NCBI GenBank assembly: GCA_903813345.2
Contig: CAIIXF020000007.1
Coordinates: 25,948,198 to 26,012,197, forward strand
Direction: 5' to 3'
From: Owenia fusiformis
Lineage: Eukaryota > Annelida > Polychaeta > Sabellida > Oweniidae
DNA: 64,000 bases
Part shown: one piece after another, positions 13,901-29,400 of the stretch
How the letters are laid out: each line of letters starts with the position of its first letter
Position numbering within the stretch: position 1 is the stretch's first letter
Notes under the pieces: model-generated
Database searches by the model: none
Seen by the model: the letters and a program-made list of their open reading frames with translations, nothing else
Told to the model about the DNA's origin: nothing
Position numbers and translations under genes: made by a program

Positions 13901-16900
13901 TTGTTACTTAAAGGATGGGTCACTACTAGGGGACACTCAACCATTAGATCCTTCCGCCGAGTGGGAAGACGAATAGATGGCATTATAAAAACAAAAATAT
14001 AGTCCAATTATTGTAATTACATTAGCATCACCAGTGGTTGGATTTTGGTAAGTACATGAATGAAAAGGTGTATGTATGGACCAACTCTGAGACATGATTT
14101 GATGTGATTAAGGTGCATTTTCTTTAAAAAATTTGACCTTTTTGACCTGCCTCCATCTGTCAAAATCAGAATGACATTTTTTGACATTTTCTATAGATGG
14201 CGTCTTCAACAGGTGAGATCTTTTGATTTTCGTGGGGAGTTTTGATTCAAACTTTTTTCACTGACAGAGGACATACTGGGGTATGATGGAATGATAGCAA
14301 AACATCTCCACAAATCTTAGTTTTCTCTGGAAGACAGATCGTTTGTATGGGAATACGCATGTTATAACAATTGGTTGGGTTAACCCTATTATCGCCCATT
14401 CTGGAGTACCACTTTTTTTTAATTTGGTCATATTTCTCAACTATTTCCAGTTTTTATTGGAACTTTCATTCATTTCAGCTCTCTCAATGTGTTTGACAGA
14501 GTTTCATGTCACTATGGTCCATGCTTATCCCAAAAAGTGCTGAATAAGCATTTTTCCGCAAAAAATTTACCCCGTGTTATTTAAATATGTGAATAAATTA
14601 GAGAAATTTATTGATTATTTTTCTTAATCACAAAAAATGATTCTAGGCAAAATGTGCTTTCCAGATACAGCTCATTCAGCTCTGTAATACCTCCCCAGCT
14701 CAAACTAGACATCTCCCAACACATCCGTCATAGGCTCCAACCAGGAGTCAACTTTGTGTTAGTTTGGTCATATTTCTCCACTGTTTCCATGATTTTTATT
14801 GGAATTTTCACAAATTTTGCTCTGGAAGGCTAAATCATTGGCCATGACCTTACCCTAACCCCAACACTATCTCTAATCCTAACTATAGCCTAACCCTAAG
14901 CCTAACCCCAACCCCTAACCCTAACCCCAACACTACCCCTAACCCTAACTATAGTCTAACCCTAAGCCAGAGCCTAACCCCAACCCCTAACCCTAACCCC
15001 AACACTATCCCTAACCCTAACTACAGCCTAACCCTAAGCCAGAGCCTAACCCCTAACCATAACCCCAACACTACCCCTAACCCTAACTATAGCCTAACCC
15101 TAAGCCAGAGCCTAACCCTAACCCCTTACTCTAACCTCAACATTACCCCTAACCCTAACTATAGCCTAACCCTAAGCCAGAGCCTAACCCTAGCCCCTAA
15201 CCCTAACCCCAACACTACCCCTAACCCTAACTATAGCCTAACCCTAAGCCAGAGCCTAACCCTAACCCCAACACTACCCCTAGCTCTATCTATAGCCTAA
15301 CCCTAAGCCCAAGCCTAACCCTAACCCCTAACCCTAACCTTGACTTAGCCCTAAGTAATCAAATACAGTGTACAGAGAGATCATTTATCAATTGGGAGAC
15401 CTATAATTGGAAATATGTGTTGTTTTGGCTTTCTTTGATGAATATTCCCCAGGGTAGAACAACAATTGGAGAAAATGACCAATTTTTCTGTATCCTCCAT
15501 ACTAAATATTTCTCTGTAAACATTCAGAAGCAATAATAATGATTACTATTAGTTCATGTAATTGATAACACATGAATTGTTCTATCATTTGACAAAGTTT
15601 AATGACACGATGGCCTGTACTATTTCCCAAAAGTGTAGAATAGGCATTTTTTGCAAAAATCTACCCGTGCTATTTAAATATGCGCATAAATAAGAGATAT
15701 TAATTGACTATTTCTTTAAATTACAAAAATTGATTCTAGGCAAAATGTGCTTTCCAGATATAGCTCATTCAGCTCTGTACTACCTCCCCAGCTCATACTA
15801 GACACCTCCCAACACATCTAGCCATAGGTTCCAATTTTAGTCAATATCCCAGGAAAACATCTAATTGCAGAAAGGAGGTGGGTAACTTTAATCATTCATA
15901 TATCTGGAAAAAATAGTCGAATCTGCTTGCGGTTTGTATTATTTTACTAGAAAACAACTTGGGGTTACATTTTGGAGGAAATTACAATTGTTACTTAAAG
16001 GATGGGTCACTACTAGGGGACACTCAACCATTAGATCCTTCCGCCGAGTGGGAAGACGAATAGATGGCATTATAAAAACAAAAATATAGTCCAATTATTG
16101 TAATTACATTAGCATCACCAGTGGTTGGATTTTGGTAAGTACATGAATGAAAAGGTGTATGTATGGACCAACTCTGAGACATGATTTGATGTGATTAAGG
16201 TGCATTTTCTTTAAAAAATTTGACCTTTTTGACCTGCCTCCATCTGTCAAAATCAGAATGACATTTTTTGACATTTTCTATAGATGGCGTCTTCAACAGG
16301 TGAGATCTTTTGATTTTCGTGGGGAGTTTTGATTCAAACTTTTTTCACTGACAGAGGACATACTGGGGTATGATGGAATGATAGCAAAACATCTCCACAA
16401 ATCTTAGTTTTCTCTGGAAGACAGATCGTTTGTATGGGAATACGCATGTTATAACAATTGGTTGGGTTAACCCTATTATCGCCCATTCTGGAGTACCACT
16501 TTTTTTTAATTTGGTCATATTTCTCAACTATTTCCAGTTTTTATTGGAACTTTCATTCATTTCAGCTCTCTCAATGTGTTTGACAGAGTTTCATGTCACT
16601 ATGGTCCATGCTTATCCCAAAAAGTGCTGAATAAGCATTTTTCCGCAAAAAATTTACCCCGTGTTATTTAAATATGTGAATAAATTAGAGAAATTTATTG
16701 ATTATTTTTCTTAATCACAAAAAATGATTCTAGGCAAAATGTGCTTTCCAGATACAGCTCATTCAGCTCTGTAATACCTCCCCAGCTCAAACTAGACATC
16801 TCCCAACACATCCGTCATAGGCTCCAACCAGGAGTCAACTTTGTGTTAGTTTGGTCATATTTCTCCACTGTTTCCATGATTTTTATTGGAATTTTCACAA

Positions 16901-19900
16901 ATTTTGCTCTGGAAGGCTAAATCATTGGCCATGACCTTACCCTAACCCCAACACTATCTCTAATCCTAACTATAGCCTAACCCTAAGCCTAACCCCAACC
17001 CCTAACCCTAACCCCAACACTACCCCTAACCCTAACTATAGTCTAACCCTAAGCCAGAGCCTAACCCCAACCCCTAACCCTAACCCCAACACTATCCCTA
17101 ACCCTAACTACAGCCTAACCCTAAGCCAGAGCCTAACCCCTAACCATAACCCCAACACTACCCCTAACCCTAACTATAGCCTAACCCTAAGCCAGAGCCT
17201 AACCCTAACCCCTTACTCTAACCTCAACATTACCCCTAACCCTAACTATAGCCTAACCCTAAGCCAGAGCCTAACCCTAGCCCCTAACCCTAACCCCAAC
17301 ACTACCCCTAACCCTAACTATAGCCTAACCCTAAGCCAGAGCCTAACCCTAACCCCAACACTACCCCTAGCTCTATCTATAGCCTAACCCTAAGCCCAAG
17401 CCTAACCCTAACCCCTAACCCTAACCTTGACTTAGCCCTAAGTAATCAAATACAGTGTACAGAGAGATCATTTATCAATTGGGAGACCTATAATTGGAAA
17501 TATGTGTTGTTTTGGCTTTCTTTGATGAATATTCCCCAGGGTAGAACAACAATTGGAGAAAATGACCAATTTTTCTGTATCCTCCATACTAAATATTTCT
17601 CTGTAAACATTCAGAAGCAATAATAATGATTACTATTAGTTCATGTAATTGATAACACATGAATTGTTCTATCATTTGACAAAGTTTAATGACACGATGG
17701 CCTGTACTATTTCCCAAAAGTGTAGAATAGGCATTTTTTGCAAAAATCTACCCGTGCTATTTAAATATGCGCATAAATAAGAGATATTAATTGACTATTT
17801 CTTTAAATTACAAAAATTGATTCTAGGCAAAATGTGCTTTCCAGATATAGCTCATTCAGCTCTGTACTACCTCCCCAGCTCATACTAGACACCTCCCAAC
17901 ACATCTAGCCATAGGTTCCAATTTTAGTCAATATCCCAGGAAAACATCTAATTGCAGAAAGGAGGTGGGTAACTTTAATCATTCATATATCTGGAAAAAA
18001 TAGTCGAATCTGCTTGCGGTTTGTATTATTTTACTAGAAAACAACTTGGGGTTACATTTTGGAGGAAATTACAATTGTTACTTAAAGGATGGGTCACTAC
18101 TAGGGGACACTCAACCATTAGATCCTTCCGCCGAGTGGGAAGACGAATAGATGGCATTATAAAAACAAAAATATAGTCCAATTATTGTAATTACATTAGC
18201 ATCACCAGTGGTTGGATTTTGGTAAGTACATGAATGAAAAGGTGTATGTATGGACCAACTCTGAGACATGATTTGATGTGATTAAGGTGCATTTTCTTTA
18301 AAAAATTTGACCTTTTTGACCTGCCTCCATCTGTCAAAATCAGAATGACATTTTTTGACATTTTCTATAGATGGCGTCTTCAACAGGTGAGATCTTTTGA
18401 TTTTCGTGGGGAGTTTTGATTCAAACTTTTTTCACTGACAGAGGACATACTGGGGTATGATGGAATGATAGCAAAACATCTCCACAAATCTTAGTTTTCT
18501 CTGGAAGACAGATCGTTTGTATGGGAATACGCATGTTATAACAATTGGTTGGGTTAACCCTATTATCGCCCATTCTGGAGTACCACTTTTTTTTAATTTG
18601 GTCATATTTCTCAACTATTTCCAGTTTTTATTGGAACTTTCATTCATTTCAGCTCTCTCAATGTGTTTGACAGAGTTTCATGTCACTATGGTCCATGCTT
18701 ATCCCAAAAAGTGCTGAATAAGCATTTTTCCGCAAAAAATTTACCCCGTGTTATTTAAATATGTGAATAAATTAGAGAAATTTATTGATTATTTTTCTTA
18801 ATCACAAAAAATGATTCTAGGCAAAATGTGCTTTCCAGATACAGCTCATTCAGCTCTGTAATACCTCCCCAGCTCAAACTAGACATCTCCCAACACATCC
18901 GTCATAGGCTCCAACCAGGAGTCAACTTTGTGTTAGTTTGGTCATATTTCTCCACTGTTTCCATGATTTTTATTGGAATTTTCACAAATTTTGCTCTGGA
19001 AGGCTAAATCATTGGCCATGACCTTACCCTAACCCCAACACTATCTCTAATCCTAACTATAGCCTAACCCTAAGCCTAACCCCAACCCCTAACCCTAACC
19101 CCAACACTACCCCTAACCCTAACTATAGTCTAACCCTAAGCCAGAGCCTAACCCCAACCCCTAACCCTAACCCCAACACTATCCCTAACCCTAACTACAG
19201 CCTAACCCTAAGCCAGAGCCTAACCCCTAACCATAACCCCAACACTACCCCTAACCCTAACTATAGCCTAACCCTAAGCCAGAGCCTAACCCTAACCCCT
19301 TACTCTAACCTCAACATTACCCCTAACCCTAACTATAGCCTAACCCTAAGCCAGAGCCTAACCCTAGCCCCTAACCCTAACCCCAACACTACCCCTAACC
19401 CTAACTATAGCCTAACCCTAAGCCAGAGCCTAACCCTAACCCCAACACTACCCCTAGCTCTATCTATAGCCTAACCCTAAGCCCAAGCCTAACCCTAACC
19501 CCTAACCCTAACCTTGACTTAGCCCTAAGTAATCAAATACAGTGTACAGAGAGATCATTTATCAATTGGGAGACCTATAATTGGAAATATGTGTTGTTTT
19601 GGCTTTCTTTGATGAATATTCCCCAGGGTAGAACAACAATTGGAGAAAATGACCAATTTTTCTGTATCCTCCATACTAAATATTTCTCTGTAAACATTCA
19701 GAAGCAATAATAATGATTACTATTAGTTCATGTAATTGATAACACATGAATTGTTCTATCATTTGACAAAGTTTAATGACACGATGGCCTGTACTATTTC
19801 CCAAAAGTGTAGAATAGGCATTTTTTGCAAAAATCTACCCGTGCTATTTAAATATGCGCATAAATAAGAGATATTAATTGACTATTTCTTTAAATTACAA

Positions 19901-22900
19901 AAATTGATTCTAGGCAAAATGTGCTTTCCAGATATAGCTCATTCAGCTCTGTACTACCTCCCCAGCTCATACTAGACACCTCCCAACACATCTAGCCATA
20001 GGTTCCAATTTTAGTCAATATCCCAGGAAAACATCTAATTGCAGAAAGGAGGTGGGTAACTTTAATCATTCATATATCTGGAAAAAATAGTCGAATCTGC
20101 TTGCGGTTTGTATTATTTTACTAGAAAACAACTTGGGGTTACATTTTGGAGGAAATTACAATTGTTACTTAAAGGATGGGTCACTACTAGGGGACACTCA
20201 ACCATTAGATCCTTCCGCCGAGTGGGAAGACGAATAGATGGCATTATAAAAACAAAAATATAGTCCAATTATTGTAATTACATTAGCATCACCAGTGGTT
20301 GGATTTTGGTAAGTACATGAATGAAAAGGTGTATGTATGGACCAACTCTGAGACATGATTTGATGTGATTAAGGTGCATTTTCTTTAAAAAATTTGACCT
20401 TTTTGACCTGCCTCCATCTGTCAAAATCAGAATGACATTTTTTGACATTTTCTATAGATGGCGTCTTCAACAGGTGAGATCTTTTGATTTTCGTGGGGAG
20501 TTTTGATTCAAACTTTTTTCACTGACAGAGGACATACTGGGGTATGATGGAATGATAGCAAAACATCTCCACAAATCTTAGTTTTCTCTGGAAGACAGAT
20601 CGTTTGTATGGGAATACGCATGTTATAACAATTGGTTGGGTTAACCCTATTATCGCCCATTCTGGAGTACCACTTTTTTTTAATTTGGTCATATTTCTCA
20701 ACTATTTCCAGTTTTTATTGGAACTTTCATTCATTTCAGCTCTCTCAATGTGTTTGACAGAGTTTCATGTCACTATGGTCCATGCTTATCCCAAAAAGTG
20801 CTGAATAAGCATTTTTCCGCAAAAAATTTACCCCGTGTTATTTAAATATGTGAATAAATTAGAGAAATTTATTGATTATTTTTCTTAATCACAAAAAATG
20901 ATTCTAGGCAAAATGTGCTTTCCAGATACAGCTCATTCAGCTCTGTAATACCTCCCCAGCTCAAACTAGACATCTCCCAACACATCCGTCATAGGCTCCA
21001 ACCAGGAGTCAACTTTGTGTTAGTTTGGTCATATTTCTCCACTGTTTCCATGATTTTTATTGGAATTTTCACAAATTTTGCTCTGGAAGGCTAAATCATT
21101 GGCCATGACCTTACCCTAACCCCAACACTATCTCTAATCCTAACTATAGCCTAACCCTAAGCCTAACCCCAACCCCTAACCCTAACCCCAACACTACCCC
21201 TAACCCTAACTATAGTCTAACCCTAAGCCAGAGCCTAACCCCAACCCCTAACCCTAACCCCAACACTATCCCTAACCCTAACTACAGCCTAACCCTAAGC
21301 CAGAGCCTAACCCCTAACCATAACCCCAACACTACCCCTAACCCTAACTATAGCCTAACCCTAAGCCAGAGCCTAACCCTAACCCCTTACTCTAACCTCA
21401 ACATTACCCCTAACCCTAACTATAGCCTAACCCTAAGCCAGAGCCTAACCCTAGCCCCTAACCCTAACCCCAACACTACCCCTAACCCTAACTATAGCCT
21501 AACCCTAAGCCAGAGCCTAACCCTAACCCCAACACTACCCCTAGCTCTATCTATAGCCTAACCCTAAGCCCAAGCCTAACCCTAACCCCTAACCCTAACC
21601 TTGACTTAGCCCTAAGTAATCAAATACAGTGTACAGAGAGATCATTTATCAATTGGGAGACCTATAATTGGAAATATGTGTTGTTTTGGCTTTCTTTGAT
21701 GAATATTCCCCAGGGTAGAACAACAATTGGAGAAAATGACCAATTTTTCTGTATCCTCCATACTAAATATTTCTCTGTAAACATTCAGAAGCAATAATAA
21801 TGATTACTATTAGTTCATGTAATTGATAACACATGAATTGTTCTATCATTTGACAAAGTTTAATGACACGATGGCCTGTACTATTTCCCAAAAGTGTAGA
21901 ATAGGCATTTTTTGCAAAAATCTACCCGTGCTATTTAAATATGCGCATAAATAAGAGATATTAATTGACTATTTCTTTAAATTACAAAAATTGATTCTAG
22001 GCAAAATGTGCTTTCCAGATATAGCTCATTCAGCTCTGTACTACCTCCCCAGCTCATACTAGACACCTCCCAACACATCTAGCCATAGGTTCCAATTTTA
22101 GTCAATATCCCAGGAAAACATCTAATTGCAGAAAGGAGGTGGGTAACTTTAATCATTCATATATCTGGAAAAAATAGTCGAATCTGCTTGCGGTTTGTAT
22201 TATTTTACTAGAAAACAACTTGGGGTTACATTTTGGAGGAAATTACAATTGTTACTTAAAGGATGGGTCACTACTAGGGGACACTCAACCATTAGATCCT
22301 TCCGCCGAGTGGGAAGACGAATAGATGGCATTATAAAAACAAAAATATAGTCCAATTATTGTAATTACATTAGCATCACCAGTGGTTGGATTTTGGTAAG
22401 TACATGAATGAAAAGGTGTATGTATGGACCAACTCTGAGACATGATTTGATGTGATTAAGGTGCATTTTCTTTAAAAAATTTGACCTTTTTGACCTGCCT
22501 CCATCTGTCAAAATCAGAATGACATTTTTTGACATTTTCTATAGATGGCGTCTTCAACAGGTGAGATCTTTTGATTTTCGTGGGGAGTTTTGATTCAAAC
22601 TTTTTTCACTGACAGAGGACATACTGGGGTATGATGGAATGATAGCAAAACATCTCCACAAATCTTAGTTTTCTCTGGAAGACAGATCGTTTGTATGGGA
22701 ATACGCATGTTATAACAATTGGTTGGGTTAACCCTATTATCGCCCATTCTGGAGTACCACTTTTTTTTAATTTGGTCATATTTCTCAACTATTTCCAGTT
22801 TTTATTGGAACTTTCATTCATTTCAGCTCTCTCAATGTGTTTGACAGAGTTTCATGTCACTATGGTCCATGCTTATCCCAAAAAGTGCTGAATAAGCATT

Positions 22901-25900
22901 TTTCCGCAAAAAATTTACCCCGTGTTATTTAAATATGTGAATAAATTAGAGAAATTTATTGATTATTTTTCTTAATCACAAAAAATGATTCTAGGCAAAA
23001 TGTGCTTTCCAGATACAGCTCATTCAGCTCTGTAATACCTCCCCAGCTCAAACTAGACATCTCCCAACACATCCGTCATAGGCTCCAACCAGGAGTCAAC
23101 TTTGTGTTAGTTTGGTCATATTTCTCCACTGTTTCCATGATTTTTATTGGAATTTTCACAAATTTTGCTCTGGAAGGCTAAATCATTGGCCATGACCTTA
23201 CCCTAACCCCAACACTATCTCTAATCCTAACTATAGCCTAACCCTAAGCCTAACCCCAACCCCTAACCCTAACCCCAACACTACCCCTAACCCTAACTAT
23301 AGTCTAACCCTAAGCCAGAGCCTAACCCCAACCCCTAACCCTAACCCCAACACTATCCCTAACCCTAACTACAGCCTAACCCTAAGCCAGAGCCTAACCC
23401 CTAACCATAACCCCAACACTACCCCTAACCCTAACTATAGCCTAACCCTAAGCCAGAGCCTAACCCTAACCCCTTACTCTAACCTCAACATTACCCCTAA
23501 CCCTAACTATAGCCTAACCCTAAGCCAGAGCCTAACCCTAGCCCCTAACCCTAACCCCAACACTACCCCTAACCCTAACTATAGCCTAACCCTAAGCCAG
23601 AGCCTAACCCTAACCCCAACACTACCCCTAGCTCTATCTATAGCCTAACCCTAAGCCCAAGCCTAACCCTAACCCCTAACCCTAACCTTGACTTAGCCCT
23701 AAGTAATCAAATACAGTGTACAGAGAGATCATTTATCAATTGGGAGACCTATAATTGGAAATATGTGTTGTTTTGGCTTTCTTTGATGAATATTCCCCAG
23801 GGTAGAACAACAATTGGAGAAAATGACCAATTTTTCTGTATCCTCCATACTAAATATTTCTCTGTAAACATTCAGAAGCAATAATAATGATTACTATTAG
23901 TTCATGTAATTGATAACACATGAATTGTTCTATCATTTGACAAAGTTTAATGACACGATGGCCTGTACTATTTCCCAAAAGTGTAGAATAGGCATTTTTT
24001 GCAAAAATCTACCCGTGCTATTTAAATATGCGCATAAATAAGAGATATTAATTGACTATTTCTTTAAATTACAAAAATTGATTCTAGGCAAAATGTGCTT
24101 TCCAGATATAGCTCATTCAGCTCTGTACTACCTCCCCAGCTCATACTAGACACCTCCCAACACATCTAGCCATAGGTTCCAATTTTAGTCAATATCCCAG
24201 GAAAACATCTAATTGCAGAAAGGAGGTGGGTAACTTTAATCATTCATATATCTGGAAAAAATAGTCGAATCTGCTTGCGGTTTGTATTATTTTACTAGAA
24301 AACAACTTGGGGTTACATTTTGGAGGAAATTACAATTGTTACTTAAAGGATGGGTCACTACTAGGGGACACTCAACCATTAGATCCTTCCGCCGAGTGGG
24401 AAGACGAATAGATGGCATTATAAAAACAAAAATATAGTCCAATTATTGTAATTACATTAGCATCACCAGTGGTTGGATTTTGGTAAGTACATGAATGAAA
24501 AGGTGTATGTATGGACCAACTCTGAGACATGATTTGATGTGATTAAGGTGCATTTTCTTTAAAAAATTTGACCTTTTTGACCTGCCTCCATCTGTCAAAA
24601 TCAGAATGACATTTTTTGACATTTTCTATAGATGGCGTCTTCAACAGGTGAGATCTTTTGATTTTCGTGGGGAGTTTTGATTCAAACTTTTTTCACTGAC
24701 AGAGGACATACTGGGGTATGATGGAATGATAGCAAAACATCTCCACAAATCTTAGTTTTCTCTGGAAGACAGATCGTTTGTATGGGAATACGCATGTTAT
24801 AACAATTGGTTGGGTTAACCCTATTATCGCCCATTCTGGAGTACCACTTTTTTTTAATTTGGTCATATTTCTCAACTATTTCCAGTTTTTATTGGAACTT
24901 TCATTCATTTCAGCTCTCTCAATGTGTTTGACAGAGTTTCATGTCACTATGGTCCATGCTTATCCCAAAAAGTGCTGAATAAGCATTTTTCCGCAAAAAA
25001 TTTACCCCGTGTTATTTAAATATGTGAATAAATTAGAGAAATTTATTGATTATTTTTCTTAATCACAAAAAATGATTCTAGGCAAAATGTGCTTTCCAGA
25101 TACAGCTCATTCAGCTCTGTAATACCTCCCCAGCTCAAACTAGACATCTCCCAACACATCCGTCATAGGCTCCAACCAGGAGTCAACTTTGTGTTAGTTT
25201 GGTCATATTTCTCCACTGTTTCCATGATTTTTATTGGAATTTTCACAAATTTTGCTCTGGAAGGCTAAATCATTGGCCATGACCTTACCCTAACCCCAAC
25301 ACTATCTCTAATCCTAACTATAGCCTAACCCTAAGCCTAACCCCAACCCCTAACCCTAACCCCAACACTACCCCTAACCCTAACTATAGTCTAACCCTAA
25401 GCCAGAGCCTAACCCCAACCCCTAACCCTAACCCCAACACTATCCCTAACCCTAACTACAGCCTAACCCTAAGCCAGAGCCTAACCCCTAACCATAACCC
25501 CAACACTACCCCTAACCCTAACTATAGCCTAACCCTAAGCCAGAGCCTAACCCTAACCCCTTACTCTAACCTCAACATTACCCCTAACCCTAACTATAGC
25601 CTAACCCTAAGCCAGAGCCTAACCCTAGCCCCTAACCCTAACCCCAACACTACCCCTAACCCTAACTATAGCCTAACCCTAAGCCAGAGCCTAACCCTAA
25701 CCCCAACACTACCCCTAGCTCTATCTATAGCCTAACCCTAAGCCCAAGCCTAACCCTAACCCCTAACCCTAACCTTGACTTAGCCCTAAGTAATCAAATA
25801 CAGTGTACAGAGAGATCATTTATCAATTGGGAGACCTATAATTGGAAATATGTGTTGTTTTGGCTTTCTTTGATGAATATTCCCCAGGGTAGAACAACAA

Positions 25901-26448
25901 TTGGAGAAAATGACCAATTTTTCTGTATCCTCCATACTAAATATTTCTCTGTAAACATTCAGAAGCAATAATAATGATTACTATTAGTTCATGTAATTGA
26001 TAACACATGAATTGTTCTATCATTTGACAAAGTTTAATGACACGATGGCCTGTACTATTTCCCAAAAGTGTAGAATAGGCATTTTTTGCAAAAATCTACC
26101 CGTGCTATTTAAATATGCGCATAAATAAGAGATATTAATTGACTATTTCTTTAAATTACAAAAATTGATTCTAGGCAAAATGTGCTTTCCAGATATAGCT
26201 CATTCAGCTCTGTACTACCTCCCCAGCTCATACTAGACACCTCCCAACACATCTAGCCATAGGTTCCAATTTTAGTCAATATCCCAGGAAAACATCTAAT
26301 TGCAGAAAGGAGGTGGGTAACTTTAATCATTCATATATCTGGAAAAAATAGTCGAATCTGCTTGCGGTTTGTATTATTTTACTAGAAAACAACTTGGGGT
26401 TACATTTTGGAGGAAATTACAATTGTTACTTAAAGGATGGGTCACTAC

Positions 26449-29400
26449 TAGGGGACACTCAACCATTAGATCCTTCCGCCGAGTGGGAAGACGAATAGAT
26501 GGCATTATAAAAACAAAAATATAGTCCAATTATTGTAATTACATTAGCATCACCAGTGGTTGGATTTTGGTAAGTACATGAATGAAAAGGTGTATGTATG
26601 GACCAACTCTGAGACATGATTTGATGTGATTAAGGTGCATTTTCTTTAAAAAATTTGACCTTTTTGACCTGCCTCCATCTGTCAAAATCAGAATGACATT
26701 TTTTGACATTTTCTATAGATGGCGTCTTCAACAGGTGAGATCTTTTGATTTTCGTGGGGAGTTTTGATTCAAACTTTTTTCACTGACAGAGGACATACTG
26801 GGGTATGATGGAATGATAGCAAAACATCTCCACAAATCTTAGTTTTCTCTGGAAGACAGATCGTTTGTATGGGAATACGCATGTTATAACAATTGGTTTA
26901 TTATCGCCCATTCTGGAGTACCACTTTTTTTTAATTTGGTCATATTTCTCAACTATTTCCAGTTTTTATTGGAACTTTCATTCATTTCAGCTCTCTCAAT
27001 GTGTTTGACAGAGTTTCATGTCACTATGGTCCATGCTTATCCCAAAAAGTGCTGAATAAGCATTTTTCCGCAAAAAATTTACCCCGTGTTATTTAAATAT
27101 GTGAATAAATTAGAGAAATTTATTGATTATTTTTCTTAATCACAAAAAATGATTCTAGGCAAAATGTGCTTTCCAGATACAGCTCATTCAGCTCTGTAAT
27201 ACCTCCCCAGCTCAAACTAGACATCTCCCAACACATCCGTCATAGGCTCCAACCAGGAGTCAACTTTGTGTTAGTTTGGTCATATTTCTCCACTGTTTCC
27301 ATGATTTTTATTGGAATTTTCACAAATTTTGCTCTGGAAGGCTAAATCATTGGCCATGACCTTACCCTAACCCCAACACTATCTCTAATCCTAACTATAG
27401 CCTAACCCTAAGCCTAACCCCAACCCCTAACCCTAACCCCAACACTACCCCTAACCCTAACTATAGTCTAACCCTAAGCCAGAGCCTAACCCCAACCCCT
27501 AACCCTAACCCCAACACTATCCCTAACCCTAACTACAGCCTAACCCTAAGCCAGAGCCTAACCCCTAACCATAACCCCAACACTACCCCTAACCCTAACT
27601 ATAGCCTAACCCTAAGCCAGAGCCTAACCCTAACCCCTTACTCTAACCTCAACATTACCCCTAACCCTAACTATAGCCTAACCCTAAGCCAGAGCCTAAC
27701 CCTAGCCCCTAACCCTAACCCCAACACTACCCCTAACCCTAACTATAGCCTAACCCTAAGCCAGAGCCTAACCCTAACCCCAACACTACCCCTAGCTCTA
27801 TCTATAGCCTAACCCTAAGCCCAAGCCTAACCCTAACCCCTAACCCTAACCTTGACTTAGCCCTAAGTAATCAAATACAGTGTACAGAGAGATCATTTAT
27901 CAATTGGGAGACCTATAATTGGAAATATGTGTTGTTTTGGCTTTCTTTGATGAATATTCCCCAGGGTAGAACAACAATTGGAGAAAATGACCAATTTTTC
28001 TGTATCCTCCATACTAAATATTTCTCTGTAAACATTCAGAAGCAATAATAATGATTACTATTAGTTCATGTAATTGATAACACATGAATTGTTCTATCAT
28101 TTGACAAAGTTTAATGACACGATGGCCTGTACTATTTCCCAAAAGTGTAGAATAGGCATTTTTTGCAAAAATCTACCCGTGCTATTTAAATATGCGCATA
28201 AATAAGAGATATTAATTGACTATTTCTTTAAATTACAAAAATTGATTCTAGGCAAAATGTGCTTTCCAGATATAGCTCATTCAGCTCTGTACTACCTCCC
28301 CAGCTCATACTAGACACCTCCCAACACATCTAGCCATAGGTTCCAATTTTAGTCAATATCCCAGGAAAACATCTAATTGCAGAAAGGAGGTGGGTAACTT
28401 TAATCATTCATATATCTGGAAAAAATAGTCGAATCTGCTTGCGGTTTGTATTATTTTACTAGAAAACAACTTGGGGTTACATTTTGGAGGAAATTACAAT
28501 TGTTACTTAAAGGATGGGTCACTACTAGGGGACACTCAACCATTAGATCCTTCCGCCGAGTGGGAAGACGAATAGATGGCATTATAAAAACAAAAATATA
28601 GTCCAATTATTGTAATTACATTAGCATCACCAGTGGTTGGATTTTGGTAAGTACATGAATGAAAAGGTGTATGTATGGACCAACTCTGAGACATGATTTG
28701 ATGTGATTAAGGTGCATTTTCTTTAAAAAATTTGACCTTTTTGACCTGCCTCCATCTGTCAAAATCAGAATGACATTTTTTGACATTTTCTATAGATGGC
28801 GTCTTCAACAGGTGAGATCTTTTGATTTTCGTGGGGAGTTTTGATTCAAACTTTTTTCACTGACAGAGGACATACTGGGGTATGATGGAATGATAGCAAA
28901 ACATCTCCACAAATCTTAGTTTTCTCTGGAAGACAGATCGTTTGTATGGGAATACGCATGTTATAACAATTGGTTTATTATCGCCCATTCTGGAGTACCA
29001 CTTTTTTTTAATTTGGTCATATTTCTCAACTATTTCCAGTTTTTATTGGAACTTTCATTCATTTCAGCTCTCTCAATGTGTTTGACAGAGTTTCATGTCA
29101 CTATGGTCCATGCTTATCCCAAAAAGTGCTGAATAAGCATTTTTCCGCAAAAAATTTACCCCGTGTTATTTAAATATGTGAATAAATTAGAGAAATTTAT
29201 TGATTATTTTTCTTAATCACAAAAAATGATTCTAGGCAAAATGTGCTTTCCAGATACAGCTCATTCAGCTCTGTAATACCTCCCCAGCTCAAACTAGACA
29301 TCTCCCAACACATCCGTCATAGGCTCCAACCAGGAGTCAACTTTGTGTTAGTTTGGTCATATTTCTCCACTGTTTCCATGATTTTTATTGGAATTTTCAC